The position numbers were made by a program, and so were the translations under genes. A model generated the notes under the pieces. It was not told where the DNA came from, searched no databases, and saw only the letters and a program-made list of their open reading frames with translations. DNA of 39,318 nucleotides from Clostridiales bacterium (lineage in GTDB: Bacteria > Bacillota > Clostridia > Saccharofermentanales > Saccharofermentanaceae): positions 1-39,318 of the forward strand of contig JAFWFV010000029.1 of the NCBI GenBank assembly GCA_017515465.1. The letters are read 5' to 3'. Positions 36,494 to 39,318 of the stretch are shown here, piece after piece (the first letter of the stretch is position 1; every line of letters begins with the position of its first letter).

Positions 36494-36862
36494 TTACAGA
36501 ACCTCGGGAGCGAGTGACAGGATCTTCATGTAATCCTTGTCTCTGAGCTCTCTTGCGATTGGGCCAAAGATACGAGTTCCTCTGGGGTTCTTATCTTCCT
36601 TGATAATAACTGCAGCGTTCTCATCGAACTTGATGTATGAACCGTCTGCTCTTCTTACGCCTCTCTTTGTGCGTACAACAACTGCTCTGACAACATCGCC
36701 CTTCTTGACCATACCGCCGGGAGCGGCTGTCTTTACGGAGCAAACGATAACATCGCCGATGTTTGCATATTTACGCCAGGATCCGCCGAGCACCTTAATG
36801 CAGGCGAGTTCCTTAGCGCCTGTGTTGTCGGCAGATCTAAGTCTGGATTCAACCTGAATCAT
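36494..36862 (-). CDS. rplN: 50S ribosomal protein L14
   Basis: Large-subunit protein at the subunit interface. It has 122 residues: [20 protein letters not shown] and the C-terminal [19 protein letters not shown] are typical. Confidence 0.98.
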   Translation of the reverse strand: MIQVESRLRSADNTGAKELACIKVLGGSWRKYANIGDVIVCSVKTAAPGGMVKKGDVVRAVVVRTKRGVRRADGSYIKFDENAAVIIKEDKNPRGTRIFGPIARELRDKDYMKILSLAPEVL

Positions 36863-36887
36863 CTGATATATCCTCCTTTAGCCTGCA

Positions 36888-37145
36888 TTACTTGGCTTTC
36901 TCAACGATCTGTACAAGTCTCCATCTCTTATCCTTGGACAGAGGTCTTGTCTCCATTACCTGTACCTTATCGCCTACGTGGCACTCGTTGTTCTCATCGT
37001 GTGCCTTAAGCTTATAAGTTCTCTTCATGATCTTTCCGTAGAGAGGGTGCTTAACGTGCTCTGAAACAGATACTACGATAGTCTTGTCCATCTTGTCGGA
37101 TGTAACAATACCCACTCTGTTCTTTCTGAGGTTTCTTTCTGCCAT
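36888..37145 (-). CDS. rpsQ: 30S ribosomal protein S17
   Basis: An 85-residue primary assembly protein. [20 protein letters not shown], then [19 protein letters not shown] and [14 protein letters not shown] identify the OB-fold S17. Confidence 0.98.
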   Translation of the reverse strand: MAERNLRKNRVGIVTSDKMDKTIVVSVSEHVKHPLYGKIMKRTYKLKAHDENNECHVGDKVQVMETRPLSKDKRWRLVQIVEKAK

Positions 37146-37158
37146 TTAAGTATCCCCC

Positions 37159-37359
37159 TTACTTTGTTGCCGTAAGCTCACGCTCACGGATAACTGTCAT
37201 AACTCTTGCGATATCCTTCTTAACAGAAGAGATCTGTGCAGGATTCTCAAGCTGGTTTGTGGAGTGCTGGAAACGAAGCTTGAACAGTTCTTCCTTAAGT
37301 GAAGTCAGTTCTGAAGCAAGCTCTGCATCAGACTTAGCGCGAATATCTTCAACCTTCAT
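37159..37359 (-). CDS. rpmC: 50S ribosomal protein L29
   Basis: A 66-residue helical protein near the exit tunnel. [20 protein letters not shown] and [20 protein letters not shown] are diagnostic. The start is ATG 37359 after GGAGG; it overlaps the end of rplP by 11 bases. Confidence 0.97.
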   Translation of the reverse strand: MKVEDIRAKSDAELASELTSLKEELFKLRFQHSTNQLENPAQISSVKKDIARVMTVIRERELTATK

Positions 37360-37780
37360 TTGCAACTTCCTCCTTCTCTCTTACTACAAACTTTGTCTTG
37401 CAGGGAAGCTTGTGGCCTGCGAGTCTCATAGCTTCTCTAGCCTGTTCTTCGGTAACACCGGCGATCTCGAAGAGTACTTTTCCGGGCTTAACTACAGCAC
37501 ACCAGTACTCGTTTGCCGCCTTACCTGAACCCATTCGAACCTGAGCAGGCTTCTTGGATACAGGCTTGTCGGGGAAGATCTTGATCCATACCTTACCGCC
37601 ACGCTTTACGTATCTGTTGATAGCGATACGGGCAGCCTCGATCTGATTTGATTTGATCCAGCAGGGTTCTGTTGCCATGAGTCCGAACTCACCGTAGGAT
37701 ACATAGTTTCCACGGGAAGCCTTACCCTTCATGCGGCCTCTCTGCTGCTTTCTGTACTTAGTTCTCTTAGGAAGTAACAT
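37349..37780 (-). CDS. rplP: 50S ribosomal protein L16
   Basis: Large-subunit protein at the A-site finger region. It has 143 residues: [20 protein letters not shown] and [20 protein letters not shown] are diagnostic. ATG 37780 shares one base with the rpsC stop (TGATG), with AGGAGGG inside rpsC. Confidence 0.98.
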   Translation of the reverse strand: MLLPKRTKYRKQQRGRMKGKASRGNYVSYGEFGLMATEPCWIKSNQIEAARIAINRYVKRGGKVWIKIFPDKPVSKKPAQVRMGSGKAANEYWCAVVKPGKVLFEIAGVTEEQAREAMRLAGHKLPCKTKFVVREKEEVANEG

Positions 37781-38505
37781 CAAGCATTCCCTCCTTCTTC
37801 TTTATTCTTCTTTTCGGGAATGATCTCACCGTTGTAGATCCAAACCTTAACGCCGATACGACCATATGTTGTGTTTGCTTCTGCAAATCCGTAGTCGATG
37901 TCAGCACGGAGTGTCTGGAGGGGGATCGTTCCTTCATGATATGTCTCTGATCTTGCGATCTCGGCACCGCCCAAACGGCCGGAGCACATTGTCTTGATAC
38001 CCTTGATATCCTGCTTCATTGCCTGAGACATTGCTCTCTTCATGGCACGGCGGAAGGATACACGGTTCTCGAGCTGAGATGCGATGTTCTGTGCAACGAG
38101 TGTTGCGTTTGCATCCCTGTTCTTGATGTCTTCAACATCGATGTTGAAATCCTTGCCGAACTTCTTCTTAAGTGCAGCGCGGAGATCAGCGAGGCTTGCG
38201 CCCTTGGAACCGATAACGAGTGCAGGGCTGCCCGTTCTGATAACGAGCTTGATGTTGTCGCTGTCCTTACGCTCAATAACGATATCTGCGATACCTGCAA
38301 CATTGGTCCTGGCTTCATCGATGGGCTTCTTGGAGTTCTTGCTGTTCTTCTTAACGATCTCATCAGCCTTCTTAAGAACGAACCCACGGATCTTTCTGTC
38401 TTCTACAAGATAATCTCCGAATGTTTTCTTGTCTGCGTACCAACGGGCATTCCAGTCCTTAATAACGCCTACTCTCAAACCATGGGGGTTTACTTTCTGA
38501 CCCAT
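37780..38505 (-). CDS. rpsC: 30S ribosomal protein S3
   Basis: Small-subunit mRNA-entry protein. It has 241 residues. The start [20 protein letters not shown], the KH domain ([20 protein letters not shown]) and [20 protein letters not shown] are diagnostic. It has a short Glu/Lys/Asn-rich C-terminal tail. Confidence 0.98.
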   Translation of the reverse strand: MGQKVNPHGLRVGVIKDWNARWYADKKTFGDYLVEDRKIRGFVLKKADEIVKKNSKNSKKPIDEARTNVAGIADIVIERKDSDNIKLVIRTGSPALVIGSKGASLADLRAALKKKFGKDFNIDVEDIKNRDANATLVAQNIASQLENRVSFRRAMKRAMSQAMKQDIKGIKTMCSGRLGGAEIARSETYHEGTIPLQTLRADIDYGFAEANTTYGRIGVKVWIYNGEIIPEKKNKEEGGNA

Positions 38506-38517
38506 GCTATTTCCTCC

Positions 38518-38994
38518 TTATACTCTTTCCTTGAGAACGATAGTAACGTGACTAGTTCTCTTCTTGATGCTGCTTGCAGAACCTCTTGCTCTGGGGATAT
38601 AACGCTTGATGATGGGACCCGGATTAGCGTATGCATCTGCAACGTACAGGTTCTCTCTGTTCAAACCGTTATTGTTAACAGCATTAGCCTCTGCTGACTT
38701 CAAAACCTTTGTGAGTACGGGAGAAGCAGCCTTGGGTGTGTACATGAGGATAGCGTAAGCGTCGTCGATGGACTGACCCTTGATGAGGTCAGCAACGATC
38801 TTCATCTTACGGGGAGTGATCCTGATGTACTTTGCCGTAGCAATGCCCTGGTCCTTACCCATGCCAAGGAGCTTCTTCTGCTTCTTGGTAGGAACGGGAA
38901 GCTTATTGCTTCTCTTCTGAGGAGCTTTGTAGGCCTCAACGATGGCCTCGCGGTTGCTCTCAATATTCTCTCTGCTTAAAATAATCTTTTCCAC
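38518..38994 (-). CDS. rplV: 50S ribosomal protein L22 with N-terminal extension
   Basis: Exit-tunnel protein. The L22 core starts at about residue 47 (AKYIRITPRKMKIVADLIKG), and the C-terminal hook is RGSASSIKKRTSHVTIVLKE. It has 158 residues against the usual ~110; the extra N-terminal ~45 residues are basic (APQKRSNKLPVPTKKQKKLL). The start is a GTG at 38994 with AAGGAGG 11 bases before it. The in-frame ATG at the core has no ribosome-binding site, so the extension is likely real. Confidence 0.95.
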   Translation of the reverse strand: MEKIILSRENIESNREAIVEAYKAPQKRSNKLPVPTKKQKKLLGMGKDQGIATAKYIRITPRKMKIVADLIKGQSIDDAYAILMYTPKAASPVLTKVLKSAEANAVNNNGLNRENLYVADAYANPGPIIKRYIPRARGSASSIKKRTSHVTIVLKERV

Positions 38995-39012
38995 TTTGAT
39001 CGTTCCTCCTTA

Positions 39013-39291
39013 TCAGCGTCCGCCGGCACTCTTCTCGCCAACGTGTCCGCCGAACTTACGTGTGGGAGCGAACTCGCCAAGCTTGTGGCCAACCATTTCC
39101 TCTGTGATGTAAACGGGAACGTGCTTGCGTCCGTCATATACTGCAATTGTGTGTCCAACGAACTCAGGGAAGATTGTGGAAGCACGAGACCATGTCTGTA
39201 CGATCTTCTTCTCACCTGCATCGTTCATTGCAGTGATTTTCTTCATAAGGCTGTCCTGTACAAAATAGCCCTTTTTGGTAGATCTGCTCAT
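39013..39291 (-). CDS. rpsS: 30S ribosomal protein S19
   Basis: A 92-residue head protein. [19 protein letters not shown], then [20 protein letters not shown] and [16 protein letters not shown] are diagnostic. AAGGAGG precedes the ATG. Confidence 0.98.
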   Translation of the reverse strand: MSRSTKKGYFVQDSLMKKITAMNDAGEKKIVQTWSRASTIFPEFVGHTIAVYDGRKHVPVYITEEMVGHKLGEFAPTRKFGGHVGEKSAGGR

Positions 39292-39304
39292 TTACGCTGC
39301 CTCC

Positions 39305-39318
39305 TTAACCCTTTCTGC
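39305..39318 (-). CDS. rplB: Probable last codons of 50S ribosomal protein L2, runs off the window
   Basis: Only Arg-Lys-Gly and a TAA stop are visible before the rpsS ribosome-binding site. L2 always precedes S19 in this operon and ends in a basic tail. The identity rests on position alone. Confidence 0.4.

Overview
The window looks like chromosome from an anaerobic, Gram-positive-type Clostridia (Firmicutes) member. The evidence is a pyruvate:ferredoxin oxidoreductase, zinc-type S14 and L36, a zinc-lid adenylate kinase, an EcfA/EcfT module and truA downstream of the alpha operon, strong AGGAGG ribosome-binding sites and a mid-range GC content by eye. The species cannot be fixed from sequence alone; a rumen or gut Clostridia is an inference. 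No tRNA, rRNA, CRISPR array, insertion sequence or phage gene was seen. No gene-free stretch exceeds about 230 bases.

Bases 1-14,100 hold metabolism and cell-envelope genes. They are the N-terminal half of nifJ, a VanW-domain envelope protein, a Cof-type HAD phosphatase, a phosphohexomutase (pgcA) divergent from a type I glutamine synthetase, and a three-gene glycosylation block: a YfhO-like membrane protein, a CsbB-like polyprenyl-phosphate glycosyltransferase and an unassigned polytopic membrane protein. pgcA could supply sugar-1-phosphate to that block.

Bases 14,100-19,200 hold an Rrf2-family regulator convergent with cysK. The two upstream regions share an 11-of-12-base element. Then come cyclophilin (ppiB) coupled to pncB, and an NfeD/SPFH membrane pair.

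Bases 19,286-39,318 are one strand of a translation block, read right to left: (rplB)-rpsS-rplV-rpsC-rplP-rpmC-rpsQ-rplN-rplX-rplE-rpsN-rpsH-rplF-rplR-rpsE-rpmD-rplO-secY, then a second divergent secY, adk-map-infA, an acyltransferase, rpmJ-rpsM-rpsK-rpsD-rpoA-rplQ, then ecfA(fused)-ecfT-glcK-truA. The gene order is the classical S10-spc-alpha order with four departures. There is a tandem secY paralogue behind its own terminator and promoter. A membrane O-acyltransferase is stop-start coupled to infA. EcfA1 and EcfA2 are fused into one 600-residue protein. A ROK glucokinase sits between ecfT and truA.

The most distinctive small-scale signal is at 23,697-23,743. The rplQ terminator loop carries a near-consensus -35 box, its U-tract runs into a -10 box at 17-base spacing, and the predicted transcript starts at or one base before the ecfA ATG. 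ecfA would therefore be leaderless.
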